From: Paenibacillus sp. PL2-23
GTDB taxonomy: Bacteria > Bacillota > Bacilli > Paenibacillales > Paenibacillaceae
DNA: 64,000 nucleotides
Assembly (NCBI RefSeq): GCF_040834005.1
Contig: NZ_CP162129.1
Span: forward strand, 2,070,001-2,134,000
Direction: 5' to 3'
Positions 1 to 9,389 of this stretch are shown here, one piece after another (the stretch's first letter is position 1; each line of letters starts with the position of its first letter). The notes beneath the pieces are model-generated. The model saw nothing but the letters and a program-made list of their open reading frames with translations, had not been told where the DNA came from and ran no database searches. A program made the translations under genes and the position numbers.

Positions 1-795
1 CATGTGGCAGTACAGATTGCTGGAGTATGTACTAATACTCAGCTATTGCATGAGATGTACGGAAGAGCAGCGGCCAAATTACGTTTCTTATCAGGGTTAG
101 AGCCTAGCATCTCAAGAGAGAGTATTGACGGAGTGGTTGAGAAGCGGCAACTCTTTTCCATTGAGCAGGAAAAGCGGCTTCTATCCGCGGTAATCGGAGG
201 CGAAGAAGAAGTTGTAGTAGCGATCATTGAGGAGCTTTATGCTGCAGTGATAAGTACTAAAGCAGATGAATTGCAGATTCAACTCATGGTAAACGAGCTC
301 ATCACATTGGCCAGGAAAGTTTTGGTGAAATCAGGAATCAAAACAACGGAGGCAATCGAGCATGCAATGATGCAACTGACAACAGGTGCTGAATCACTTG
401 GCGACCTCATTAAAGCGTTATTTATTAAACTGGTTCATAGTCTGGAAGAGGATAAGATGCCAATTTATTCACCTTATATTATTCAGGTAGTAGATTACAT
501 ACAAAAACATTATAGGAAAGAAATTAGTCTGGATTCAACAGCACGATATTTTAATCTGTCTCCATCTTATCTGTCTCGTTTGTTCAAGAGTGAGACAGGA
601 ACGGGATTTATCGAGTATGTTAATCGAATACGTGTCAAAGCAGGAAGAGAGCTCCTTGAGAGTGGGGAGCTTACTGTAAAGGAAGTATACGAACAGGTAG
701 GCTTTAATAATTACAGCTATTTCTTTCGTGTGTTTAAAGATATAACAGGACTAACACCTCAGCAAGCTGTCCGGAAGCGTCAGCATATGGATTAA
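1..795 (+). CDS. AraC-type response regulator (YesN-like), 5' end outside window
   Basis: The C-terminal part of a transcription activator. The frame is open at the left edge, so the true start, and probably a receiver domain, lie upstream. The last ~100 residues form an AraC-type double helix-turn-helix, from about residue 160 (IIQVVDYIQKHYRKEISLDS, then LSPSYLSRLFKSETG) to the conserved second half GFNNYSYFFRVFKDITGLTP. The part before it resembles the variable linker of YesN-type regulators. It ends 137 bases before the module A binding protein and is read in the same direction, so it probably controls that transporter, as YesN-like regulators usually do. AraC-type DNA binding is certain; that it is a response regulator is inferred because no receiver domain is visible. 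Confidence 0.75.
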   Translation, partial: HVAVQIAGVCTNTQLLHEMYGRAAAKLRFLSGLEPSISRESIDGVVEKRQLFSIEQEKRLLSAVIGGEEEVVVAIIEELYAAVISTKADELQIQLMVNELITLARKVLVKSGIKTTEAIEHAMMQLTTGAESLGDLIKALFIKLVHSLEEDKMPIYSPYIIQVVDYIQKHYRKEISLDSTARYFNLSPSYLSRLFKSETGTGFIEYVNRIRVKAGRELLESGELTVKEVYEQVGFNNYSYFFRVFKDITGLTPQQAVRKRQHMD

Positions 796-1515
796 GAAGT
801 CAAACTTGTACAGCTATAAGACAAATTTGTGAAGTTTATTAGTGACCACTCTTATATACAATGGAACCACAGACGGCAAATAATATAATAAAAATGCCGG
901 ATTGTACAAAACTTGAAAGGGTGGTTGTCAAGTGACAAAAAAGAAGTGGACGATGTCTTTAGTATCCTTAGTTATGCTTGCTACAGTAGTAGTTAGTGGT
1001 TGCAGTAACAATGGTGTGCAAACAGCAAATCAGGTCAAAGAAGATGTTGTAGCCAATGAAACAGAACGGTATAACACTAGTGGGTTTCCAATTATGAAGG
1101 AACCAATTTCTTTGAGGTTTGTAGCAAGGATGAATCCGCAGCACGGTGAATGGAATGAGATGACTGTAGTTCAAGAATACGCCAAAAAAACGAATATGAA
1201 CATTGAATTTGAGGTGTATCCGGTTCAAAATTTTGGTGAAAGGAAAAACCTGTTATTCGCTTCAAACGATCTGCCGGACGCATTTATTAATTCTTGGATT
1301 GAGCCAGCAGAGCAATTGAAGTATGGATCAACAGGTATGTTAATTCCACTTGAAGGATTAATTGATAAACATGCTCCAAATTTAAAAGCCCTTTTTGAGA
1401 AGTACCCTGATGCCAAGAAAACCATTACCGCTCCTGACGGCCATATTTATGCCTTACCAACAATGGTAGAACTGGATTCTGCAAGAACTTCTAAAATTTG
1501 GATAAATCAAGATTG

Positions 1516-3177
1516 CCTGAATCCGTGACAGCTTAGGTCCCCTACCTCCTAGGCAGTCCGTATTTTGGAAAACAGGCGTAGAAGATTGTGTATCTTACAA
1601 CATTCCCATCTTCGGATTCAAACAAGAAGCGCTTTTCACAGGAAGCAAGGCATGCGAAATAAACCTCCTTTTTTACAGGGGGGAGGCGACTGGTGGCTGT
1701 GCTTGCGTTTCATTCACAATAATCAGGCAAATGCCTGGTAGATTCGACGAACGGTTTGGAACCATGGACTGTAACGGCCGAAATTGAAGGACGTTTGTCG
1801 GGCATGGCGGCTGACTCTAGCTGCGATGTAGATGATGTTCTGAATGACAGTTCGGATACGACGGCGCCCGACGCCTCCACGAATCGGTGCATCATCTTGA
1901 CGTAAGCTTTCTTGTCCCATGATGCGAAGCAGGTTATAGGCGAATACGCCAGCGTGCAGGACTAGCTCATTCGTATCGAACTTGCCTGCCGGCAATCGCT
2001 CCAAATCTAGATCGGTCTTAAGCTCACTATGAAATTGCTCGCTTGTGCCATGATCGCGATAAAGCTCAATGACACGCCATGGCGAGCAAGTCAGAGATGT
2101 CCAGTAAACGTTCACTTCCACATCTGGAAACATGAGCACCTGCCCATCCCGATCGATCGTACGCACGATGACTTGGAACACTTGACGCAGGTTACAATCG
2201 AAGTCTTTCTGTGGAAATGTAATCGCGCCGATGTAGGTGGTCTTCCCAGGGCGTTGCTCACAAGATATCCCTTTGTCTTCGGCTACTCGCAGCCAGCTTT
2301 CTTTGGAAGCGCCGCGAAGATTGACTTTAATGATGTAGTCAACATCTTTCTCCGCGTGGCAAACTTGCAAGTTTTCAAGACTATCGTGAGCAGAATCCAT
2401 ACGGACGAGTAGACGATCACTTGTAATGCGACGAGCGTAATGAATCGTTTCCCGAAGGAAATCAGCACCATCTTTCTGGCTGTGTGTACTACCTTCACGC
2501 AATTGAAGATTTACGCCATACCCTTCTCGGCCCAAATAGGCAAAGATGGGGGCATATCCAAATGTTCCTTTGTACGTGAGGGAGACACCTTCTTTTTTCG
2601 TGCCGGAGTTATCGAACGGCGAAACGTCAATGTCCAGCGGTATGACCGTATGCTCGCCTGCGTCAAGTCCAGTTACCGGGGCATTGAGGTTTCGGATGAG
2701 GTCGGCAGATTCCTGCAACAGAATGTCATTCCAATTGGCATCTATTGTTTGTGCAGCGGCATCCAGTCGCTGACGGAGCGTAGGGCTTGAAGGCACTTTG
2801 CGAATACCCAGGCATGTTTGAAACACCGTATCTTTGCGAAAAGGCTCGATGTGGTCGAAATCGCTTTTACCTTGGCAGAGCAGACCAAGATAGCTTTTCA
2901 TGACTTCGCCGTTCCCGTGGATCGGATTCTCCATTCCTTTAACGGCTGAGCGATTAAGACGCTGAGACAACTGTGTATGGGAAAGCAGCGCACCGACCGC
3001 AGCCAAGCCTGCATGCGTTGTTAAGAGGATTTCCTTAGATTGGGTGAATTGGATCTTCATATTCAGCACCTCGTTGGTGAAAGTAGATAATAAGCGATTA
3101 TCTTTAATTTTCGACTTCAGAGATGCATTTTCCTTTAAATATCTCGGTTTTTATAAACTTTGTATCACGGATTCAGG
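1516..3177 (-). mobile_element. IS1380-like insertion sequence, copy 1 (1662 bp)
   Basis: Complete element with 13-base terminal inverted repeats CCTGAATCCGTGA and a five-base target duplication GATTG on both sides (1511-1515, 3178-3182). It carries one transposase on the minus strand, opposite to the gene it interrupts. Nearly identical copies lie at 39342-41003 and 52305-53969. The family call rests on transposase features and ends beginning with CC. Confidence 0.93.
1723..3060 (-). CDS. IS1380-family transposase, copy 1
   Basis: DDE-type transposase of 445 aa that moves the surrounding IS. The ATG at 3060 is chosen over an upstream GTG because an AGGTG ribosome site sits six bases ahead of it. 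The protein starts MKIQFTQSKEILLTTHAG. Probable catalytic acidic residues fall in PLDIDVSPFDNS, LVRMDSAHDS and the GTSEQFHSELK segment, and the C-terminus is basic (RHARQTSFNFGRYSPW). The reading frame is complete and the predicted protein is identical to those of copies 2 and 3, so the enzyme is probably active. Confidence 0.88.
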   Translation of the reverse strand: MKIQFTQSKEILLTTHAGLAAVGALLSHTQLSQRLNRSAVKGMENPIHGNGEVMKSYLGLLCQGKSDFDHIEPFRKDTVFQTCLGIRKVPSSPTLRQRLDAAAQTIDANWNDILLQESADLIRNLNAPVTGLDAGEHTVIPLDIDVSPFDNSGTKKEGVSLTYKGTFGYAPIFAYLGREGYGVNLQLREGSTHSQKDGADFLRETIHYARRITSDRLLVRMDSAHDSLENLQVCHAEKDVDYIIKVNLRGASKESWLRVAEDKGISCEQRPGKTTYIGAITFPQKDFDCNLRQVFQVIVRTIDRDGQVLMFPDVEVNVYWTSLTCSPWRVIELYRDHGTSEQFHSELKTDLDLERLPAGKFDTNELVLHAGVFAYNLLRIMGQESLRQDDAPIRGGVGRRRIRTVIQNIIYIAARVSRHARQTSFNFGRYSPWFQTVRRIYQAFA

Positions 3178-4206
3178 GATTGGTTAAACAAGGCAGGAGC
3201 GGAAGTTCCAAAGACAACAGATGAGCTCTATGAAGTGTTGAAAAAGTTTAAGGAGCTAAATATTGCACCTGATGCTGTACCTGTGTCTATGGATCTAGGC
3301 GACAACGCTTATTTTAACAATGACAAGTTACGTCCATGGCTTAGCATGTTCTCCCTATCATTGCAGATGGGGGAGGCTGGTAAAATTGAAAATGATACAT
3401 TTAAGCTCTGGCTCGATAGCGAAAATTATAAAGAAATGCTCCTGTTCACTCATAAGCTGTTTGAAGAGAAATTACTGGATAATAATACATTTACCAATGA
3501 TGTTACGAAGGTGAATGCACTTTCTACAGCTAACAAGGTGGGGTTATCTTTTGGTCAGACTACAGCCTTCGTTGATACACAAATCTTCAAGGGAATTGCT
3601 CCGCCAAAATCAAAATTTGGTGATCCAACTGTGACGTCCGCATCAGTTGCTCGTGATGGTGGCACGTTTGCGATTACAAATAGCAATAAATACCCTGAAG
3701 CTACCATCCGCTGGATTGATTACTTTTACGGCGAAGAAGGATCCGAGTTCTTCAGGTTCGGAATTGAAGGTGTTACTTATACTAAAGATTCGAATGGAAA
3801 TCCAAAATATAGCGATGAAATTATGAATTTTAAACCAAGTCCGCAGCAAGCTATTGGGAAATTCACATTTTGGCCTGGGGCGGGCGCACCACATATTATT
3901 ACAGCAAAAAATGCTGGTATTATTACGAGTCCTCTGATAGAAGACGCGCAAGACGCGTTGGAGCCTTATATGCCCGATGTGGTGTATGGCGAACCATTAA
4001 TGGACCCATCCGATGCGGACAAGTTTAGTGCTATGCAGGAAGATATCCGGAAATTTGTGCGCGAATCGATGGCGCGATTTATTATCGATGGTGTAACAGA
4101 GGAGAAATGGAGCCAATATAAGCAGACTCTTCAGACGCTTGGCATAGATGAATATGAAGCATATTACCAGAGAGCATTGGATGGCTATAACAAAAATTAG
4201 CATCCT

Positions 4207-4235
4207 AAGAAGGAAGGCCAGCTGCCTTCCTTCTT
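4207..4235 (+). terminator. Intercistronic hairpin between binding protein and permease
   Basis: Perfect 12-bp stem (AAGAAGGAAGGC / GCCTTCCTTCTT) with a five-base loop, starting just after the binding-protein stop. The following bases are pyrimidine-rich but not a strong T-run. It more likely acts as a partial terminator or mRNA stabiliser that makes binding protein more abundant than permease. Confidence 0.6.
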
Positions 4236-4270
4236 CTTCCTATAATATGTTTTGAAGGAGTGAATAGGCT

Positions 4271-5179
4271 TTGGCATCCACGAAGAAAAAGGCGTTTCGC
4301 AAGCACTGGGAATATTATTTGCTGCTGCTCCTGCCGGTAGCTTGGTATGTAATATTTCAATATCTACCGATGTATGGTGTTCAAATTGCATTTAAAGATT
4401 TTAATCCCGTCAAGGGTATTTCGGGTAGCCCATGGGCTGGCTTAAAACATTTTCAGGATTTCTTTGATGCATATTATTTTTCACGCCTAATTACAAATAC
4501 GATCCTGTTAAGCTTGTATAATATTATATTTGCATTTCCTGTTCCCATAATGCTGGCGATACTTATTAATGAAATTCGCGGAAATGTAATGAAAAAGCTG
4601 CTTCAGAATGTAACATATATTCCTCATTTCCTTTCAGTAGTTGTTGTTACCGGAATGATATACACCTTTCTTCATCCTGATACAGGTGTTGTTAACAATA
4701 TTATTAAGTGGTTTGGGCTTGAACCGTTTGCGTTTATGCAAAGCCCTGAATGGTTCAGAACGATATTTGTAACAAGCGGTATCTGGCAAGAGGCAGGATG
4801 GTCTGCCATTATTTTTTTAGCGGCTCTAGCAGGTATAAATCCCTCGCTTTATGAAGCAGCCAAAATTGATGGGGCTTCTCGCTGGCAACGTATTCGTTAT
4901 ATCTCGTTACCTGGTATCATGCCCACCATTATTATCCTATTAATCTTGCGCATAGGTCATGTTATGGATATTGGATTTGAAAAAGCACTTCTCTTGCAGA
5001 ATAGCCTGAATGCAGAATCGAGTGACATTATTCAGACTTTTATTTATCAGACAGGGATACAAAAAGGGCGATATAGCTTCTCTGCTGCCATAGGATTATT
5101 TAATTCAGTTATTAACTTTGTCATGCTAATCGTTGCTAATTACATCGCTCGTAAGAAGAGCGATACGAGCTTGTGGTAA
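4271..5179 (+). CDS. Sugar ABC transporter permease, LplB type (module A)
   Basis: First inner-membrane subunit of the module A CUT1 oligosaccharide importer, 302 aa. Start is TTG, ten bases after AAGGAG. Six hydrophobic segments are apparent, beginning near residue 15. The permease family loop that docks the ATPase is at about residues 195-214 (EAAKIDGASRWQRIRYISLP). The PMYGVQIAFKDF segment after the first membrane span is typical of LplB-like permeases. It lies 12 bases before its partner permease. Its dedicated binding protein is the IS-split gene upstream, so the importer may lack substrate capture unless another binding protein substitutes. Confidence 0.93.
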   Translation: MASTKKKAFRKHWEYYLLLLLPVAWYVIFQYLPMYGVQIAFKDFNPVKGISGSPWAGLKHFQDFFDAYYFSRLITNTILLSLYNIIFAFPVPIMLAILINEIRGNVMKKLLQNVTYIPHFLSVVVVTGMIYTFLHPDTGVVNNIIKWFGLEPFAFMQSPEWFRTIFVTSGIWQEAGWSAIIFLAALAGINPSLYEAAKIDGASRWQRIRYISLPGIMPTIIILLILRIGHVMDIGFEKALLLQNSLNAESSDIIQTFIYQTGIQKGRYSFSAAIGLFNSVINFVMLIVANYIARKKSDTSLW

Positions 5180-5191
5180 GGAGGAATGAAC

Positions 5192-6070
5192 ATGAGCCTA
5201 AAATTTAGTGAGGAACGTTGGTTTGATATAACCTGTTATTTTATATCCATTGTGTTAATTGTAATTGCAGCATTTCCTATCTACTTTGTAATAATAGCTT
5301 CCATAAGTGATCCAATAAAAGTGCTAAATGGCGATGTGCTATTCTATCCTATCGACCTTAACTTTGAGGCATATTTTAAAGTTTTTGAAGACAATAAGAT
5401 TTGGAACGGGTACAGTAACTCCATTCTTTACACTACTGTCGGAACATGTATTAATTTATTTCTCACTACAATCGCGGCATATGCCTTGTCTCGTCGAACT
5501 CTACCGGGACGCAACGCCATTATGTTTCTTATTGCATTTACAATGTTTTTTAATGGGGGACTTATTCCTACTTATTTGCTGGTCAAGTCCTTGTCTCTTG
5601 CTAATACATTTTGGGCTATGGTCATTCCCAATGCTATTGCTACGTATAACTTAATTGTTATGAGAACTTATTTCCAGACTAATATTCCCGATGAATTGCT
5701 GGAATCTGCACAGATGGACGGCTGCTCAAACCTGCGCTCTTTTTGGAATATTGTTCTCCCTTTATCAACACCAATTCTTGCGGTGATGGTACTATTTTAT
5801 GCGGTCCAGCACTGGAACTCTTATTTTAATGCTCTTATATATTTGAGGGATAGTGACATGTTCCCGTTGCAGATTATTCTTCGCGATATCCTTATTCAGA
5901 ATAAGATTCAAGCGGAATTTGATAGTTTTGACAGTGCAGATAGCGTGTTCCTTGCTGAAAGTATTAAATATGCCGTAATCATGGTTGCAAGTCTTCCCGT
6001 GTTAATTATGTACCCTTTTGTTCAAAAGTATTTTGTCAAGGGCATTATGGTTGGCGCAATAAAAGGATAA
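5192..6070 (+). CDS. Sugar ABC transporter permease, YtcP type (module A)
   Basis: Second permease subunit of the module A importer, 292 aa from ATG 5192. The in-frame ATG at 5186 lies only two bases after AAGGAGG, whereas 5192 has normal spacing. The protein has the carbohydrate-importer pattern FTMFFNGGLIPTYLLVKSL, the ATPase-docking loop ESAQMDGCSNLRSFWNIVLP, and the conserved C-terminal end YPFVQKYFVKGIMVGAIKG. It pairs with the permease directly upstream. No ATPase follows, so a shared MsmX-type ATPase must energise it. A weak hairpin follows its stop. Confidence 0.93.
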   Translation: MSLKFSEERWFDITCYFISIVLIVIAAFPIYFVIIASISDPIKVLNGDVLFYPIDLNFEAYFKVFEDNKIWNGYSNSILYTTVGTCINLFLTTIAAYALSRRTLPGRNAIMFLIAFTMFFNGGLIPTYLLVKSLSLANTFWAMVIPNAIATYNLIVMRTYFQTNIPDELLESAQMDGCSNLRSFWNIVLPLSTPILAVMVLFYAVQHWNSYFNALIYLRDSDMFPLQIILRDILIQNKIQAEFDSFDSADSVFLAESIKYAVIMVASLPVLIMYPFVQKYFVKGIMVGAIKG

Positions 6071-6129
6071 TACACATTATATTTCACAAGGGATGCCCTT
6101 GCCGCATCCTGCCTGTCAATAGAAAGCGG

Positions 6130-6163
6130 GCTAGTCTGTGTATTTTACAGGCTAGCTCTTTGT
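6130..6163 (+). terminator. Possible terminator after module A permeases
   Basis: Imperfect stem GCTAG-T-CTGT (6130-6139) with ACAG-G-CTAGC (6147-6156), followed by TCTTTG. The T-run is short, so read-through into the GH43 gene is possible. Confidence 0.4.
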
Positions 6164-6169
6164 TACCAC

Positions 6170-6215
6170 AATAGAATCTATAAGTTTTCGAGCATTCGAA
6201 AACGGAAATTCTATT
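6170..6215 (+). promoter_or_regulatory. Nested inverted repeat upstream of GH43 gene
   Basis: In the 321-base gap between the permease and the GH43 start at 6392, an outer pair AATAGAAT (6170-6177) / ATTCTATT (6208-6215) encloses an inner pair GTTTTCGA (6184-6191) / TCGAAAAC (6196-6203) with a four-base loop. All arms match perfectly. It could be an RNA hairpin in the leader or a regulator-binding site. The rest of the gap shows no gene. Confidence 0.45.
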
Positions 6216-6391
6216 TGGCGATAAATCCTACATCTAAACGCGGTCGCTCATCTTTGAAAGGCCTCGATAGAGGATTTCTCATAAGTGTCTTACTGAGTAC
6301 CAATCTGTTGCCTTATCCTACCCGGTACAATTACATGAGAAGTCCGCGAAACTACTATTTTTGTACTATATCAATTAAGGGGAGTCTAAAC

Positions 6392-8362
6392 ATGAGAACT
6401 TATTCTAATCCGTTGTGTATTCATATAGACCACTCATCAGAAATTGAAAATAATAATAAACATTCGGTCTGTCATCCTGATCCCTACGTGTTGAAATGGA
6501 ATGGTCAATATTATGCTTATGCAACAGCAAAAGATGGTGTATCGATAATTCACTCTAAAGACTTAGTAAACTGGACAAGTATCGGTTATGCCTATCAGGA
6601 GGAGGGAAGATCTGACTACTGGGCACCTGCTGTTATTTACGATAATGGAACATTTTATCTATATGTATCCAACATGCCAAGTGGCCACCACGATCCTCAT
6701 CTTCAAGTCATGAGAGTTGCGACGTCATCTTCGCCACTTGGACCGTTTCTATATCGTAAGACACTCTTTGAAACCTTTTCGATCGATGCTCATGTCGTGC
6801 GAGATGATAACGATGAGCTTGTATTATTTTATTCAACAAATGAAACTTTCGGTATTGATGACAATCGCGCTGGGACTGTAATACTTGCCGATCGTATGAT
6901 AGACCCGTTGACCCCTGAAGGGAATCCGAAGCTAATTGTTCGTCCAACACTAGACGAGGAAGTATTCGCAGAAAATCGTTTTGGGGATGGGAGAAACTGG
7001 CACACTATTGAAGGGGCTTTTCATCACAAGAGAGGGCGCAAGCACTATGTTATGTACAGTGGGAACGCTTTTACAAGTCCTTACTATTATATTGGATATA
7101 GCATTGCTGAGGTTAAAGATGGCCAATCACTCACACAGTTATCGTGGCAAAAATACCCTGATGACGATACTTACAAGCCGCTTCTTCGTCAAAATATTCA
7201 TGTTGAAGGTGTGGGTCACAATAGCGTTGCGAAAGCGCCCAATAATATAGATGACTGGATTGTGTATCATGGCCGCGATGTGCTTGTTAATAAGACTGAC
7301 TGTAATGAAAATGAAGAGCGTAGGCAAATGAGAATCGATCCAATACATTGGCATGGTGATCTGATGTATATATCTGGACCGACGTATCTAACCCAGCCTG
7401 CTCCTGCAGTCCCCCTGTTCCGTGATTTGTTTGATCATCCAGATGGTGTAATTGGACAAGGTTGGACAACTGAAGGAGGCGATTGGGAAATCCATGACGG
7501 ACAATTGCTGCAAAAAACACAGGTTGGTGTAGGAAGGGCTAGCATTAACGCATTATTACCATATGCCCTATTGGAAGCCAACATTCGTTGGGAGCCTAGT
7601 CATATGGGGGGGTTATATGGTGTAGCATTGTTATCTGTGGATGATAATTGCTTTGTTGAAGTGCTATTTGATGTTGGTAAAAGAACAATAGGTATATATG
7701 AAACTATTCGTAATATTAAAATGAAGGAAATCATCTTGAATTTAAAAACAACTTTCAGGTTTGATGTCTATCATCAGCTTATTGTGAGCTGTGCAGAACG
7801 TACAGTTAGAGTTGAACTTGACGGCATGGAAATGCTATTTGCTAATGTGAACACACCGTTATCTCGCTATGCATTAGTAACCTACTATACATCAGCAAGG
7901 TTTGCAGGAATCACTCTCACCGGTGCTCTTTCATTCTCTAGGTTGGGAGCGGAAGCTTGTGTTCAGTTGATGAGTCCTGTAGCAGGAGAGTGGAGATTTA
8001 TCGAAGATTGTTTAGTGGGCATGCCCAAACATGGGGATGCAGCCTTGGCCATTCATAACCCATTTATGGAATTCTACTCAGTCTGTCGATTTAAAATTAA
8101 GGGTACGCAATGGAGAGTGGACTTGGAATTTGTATTAGAGAGGGGAGTGACACGAACTATCGCAATAACCGATCAGTTAGTAGAACGAAAAGAAACATTA
8201 CGTATCCAATATGAGGAGAGCTTATTGCAGGTTTGGTCGGATAATGTTCTCGTATTCTCAGAGCTTCTTTTGGAGTATAAGTGGAGATCGATTTCTATAA
8301 ATTCCAATAGAAAACTTGTTGTACAATATTTGGAATGGGTTGAGCTTGGAAATTCACACTGA
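6392..8362 (+). CDS. Glycoside hydrolase family 43 protein, cytoplasmic (656 aa)
   Basis: Five-bladed beta-propeller glycosidase, expected to release arabinose or xylose units from imported oligosaccharides. The ATG at 6392 follows AAGGGGAG; the frame is open from 6215 but that extension has no ribosome site and no family similarity. The three GH43 acidic residues are visible as D30 (CHPDP), D132 (IDAHVV) and E207 (TIEGAF); H276 lies in EGVGHNSV. The propeller ends near residue 330, and a roughly 300-residue beta-rich C-terminal region follows that may be a concanavalin-like accessory domain. No signal peptide. An AraC regulator starts 19 bases downstream. Exact substrate cannot be read from sequence. 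Confidence 0.88.
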   Translation: MRTYSNPLCIHIDHSSEIENNNKHSVCHPDPYVLKWNGQYYAYATAKDGVSIIHSKDLVNWTSIGYAYQEEGRSDYWAPAVIYDNGTFYLYVSNMPSGHHDPHLQVMRVATSSSPLGPFLYRKTLFETFSIDAHVVRDDNDELVLFYSTNETFGIDDNRAGTVILADRMIDPLTPEGNPKLIVRPTLDEEVFAENRFGDGRNWHTIEGAFHHKRGRKHYVMYSGNAFTSPYYYIGYSIAEVKDGQSLTQLSWQKYPDDDTYKPLLRQNIHVEGVGHNSVAKAPNNIDDWIVYHGRDVLVNKTDCNENEERRQMRIDPIHWHGDLMYISGPTYLTQPAPAVPLFRDLFDHPDGVIGQGWTTEGGDWEIHDGQLLQKTQVGVGRASINALLPYALLEANIRWEPSHMGGLYGVALLSVDDNCFVEVLFDVGKRTIGIYETIRNIKMKEIILNLKTTFRFDVYHQLIVSCAERTVRVELDGMEMLFANVNTPLSRYALVTYYTSARFAGITLTGALSFSRLGAEACVQLMSPVAGEWRFIEDCLVGMPKHGDAALAIHNPFMEFYSVCRFKIKGTQWRVDLEFVLERGVTRTIAITDQLVERKETLRIQYEESLLQVWSDNVLVFSELLLEYKWRSISINSNRKLVVQYLEWVELGNSH

Positions 8363-8381
8363 GCACAGGGGGCAATTCCCA

Positions 8382-9257
8382 ATGTCATATTTTCGTTTTA
8401 CATGTCCCCCACTCCCCCATTATATAACGAGTCATGATGCAGTATTTTTTCCAGGGAGTGGTCACGCGGAACGTTCTAACATAGGTGTGTTCGATCTTCT
8501 GATAGTAGAGGAAGGAGAACTCTCTATAGGAGAGGGGCCTCAGCAATGGAAGCTGGAGCCCGGCTCTTTCGTCGTTCTAAGACCAGATTGTACCCACTAC
8601 TCACCGCGCCCTGTTTCGGTTAAAACACACTATTATTGGCTTCACTTTCAGTCTAGAGGGGATTGGACGGAGGTTGATTCTGAGAAGAGGGAAGAGGTGC
8701 GTAATGTGAAAAAGGCTGAGGAGACCAATCCGATACACCCATTTCCATTATTGATTCCAAGGCATCGGAAATTAATAGATCCTACCCCAACTTTCAATTT
8801 ACTAGAGGAATTAAAGGAACTAGAATTGTCTCCTCTAACAGATGCCAGATGGAAACAACAATTATACTTCCAGAAGTTAATATTTGAGTTGAGTTGCTCA
8901 TCCAGTAATTCATGTCTCCAATCATCTGGGAGCTTGGCACAGATGGTTGCTGCTTATCTACGAACACATTATAAGGATAGCTTAAAATATGAACAACTGG
9001 CTGAGCAATTTAATTTTCATCCCCATCATATTGTTCGCTGTTTCAAAAATCAATTTGGATGTACACCACAGGAATATTTATTGGTCTATCGGATTAAGCA
9101 AGCCAAACTATTGCTAAAAAACTCGAATGAGGACATACAGGCGATATCACATCATACAGGTTTTGGATCATCCTCTTATTTTTCGAAAAAATTTCGTGAA
9201 ATTGAACGTATGGCGCCAATGGCATATCGAAATCAATTCTTTGGAAGAAATAATTAG
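8382..9257 (+). CDS. AraC-family regulator with cupin-like sensor domain
   Basis: One-component regulator of 291 aa. The N-terminal ~100 residues look like the sugar-binding cupin of AraC proteins (LSIGEGPQQWKLEPGSFVVLRP). The C-terminal ~100 residues are the DNA-binding double helix-turn-helix (LAEQFNFHPHHIVRCFKNQFG, then GFGSSSYFSKKFREIE). ATG 8382 is chosen over frame positions inside the preceding GH43 gene because CAGGGGG lies just upstream. Its place between GH43 genes suggests that it senses a monosaccharide or oligosaccharide product and activates module A. Confidence 0.88.
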   Translation: MSYFRFTCPPLPHYITSHDAVFFPGSGHAERSNIGVFDLLIVEEGELSIGEGPQQWKLEPGSFVVLRPDCTHYSPRPVSVKTHYYWLHFQSRGDWTEVDSEKREEVRNVKKAEETNPIHPFPLLIPRHRKLIDPTPTFNLLEELKELELSPLTDARWKQQLYFQKLIFELSCSSSNSCLQSSGSLAQMVAAYLRTHYKDSLKYEQLAEQFNFHPHHIVRCFKNQFGCTPQEYLLVYRIKQAKLLLKNSNEDIQAISHHTGFGSSSYFSKKFREIERMAPMAYRNQFFGRNN

Positions 9258-9337
9258 AATCAAAATGTTCAGATTGTTATACGGAATGTTCACTTTGTCA
9301 GTATCGTATATATTCCCTATCAAGTACACTTGAAGCA

Positions 9338-9351
9338 TGTAAGCGCTTGAA
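9338..9351 (+). promoter_or_regulatory. cre-like CcpA site upstream of secreted GH43
   Basis: TGTAAGCGCTTGAA matches the catabolite-repression consensus TGWAARCGYTWNCW at 13 of 14 positions and lies 39 bases before the GH43 start. Repression by CcpA in the presence of preferred sugars is inferred. Confidence 0.5.
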
Positions 9352-9389
9352 TACTCGCTTGCAATAATTATCTATGGGAGGGAATTAGT

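Larger units (their letters stand above)
932..4200 (+). pseudogene. Sugar ABC transporter binding lipoprotein, split by an IS1380-like insertion
   Basis: Extracellular solute-binding protein of a CUT1 importer in two pieces, 932-1515 and 3183-4200. It begins with GTG and a lipoprotein signal (VVVSGC, Cys24). The N-terminal piece contains the APDGHIYALP segment shared with the binding proteins at 26.6 and 56.0 kb. A 1662-base IS lies after the codon for Asp194. Removing the IS and one GATTG copy (1511-1515 / 3178-3182) joins the frames exactly to read INQDWLNKAGAEVP, giving 534 codons including the stop (533 aa). That junction matches the paralogue at 26.6 kb (INKEWLDQVGMKVP). As it stands the first fragment reads a few IS codons and stops at 1528. 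The two permeases behind it look intact. Disruption is directly visible; loss of function is inferred. Confidence 0.92.

Noticed and set aside
2029..2790. Open frames opposite the transposase, repeated in all three IS copies
   Set aside because: They recur only because the IS recurs, have no ribosome sites or recognisable domains, and lie antisense to a clear transposase.
3160..3182. Functional restart of the split module A binding protein inside the IS end
   Set aside because: It would lack the signal peptide and first lobe, so it could not serve as an exported binding protein.
6215..6391. N-terminal extension of the GH43 gene back to 6215
   Set aside because: No ribosome site, it runs through a hairpin region, and family similarity begins only after the ATG at 6392.
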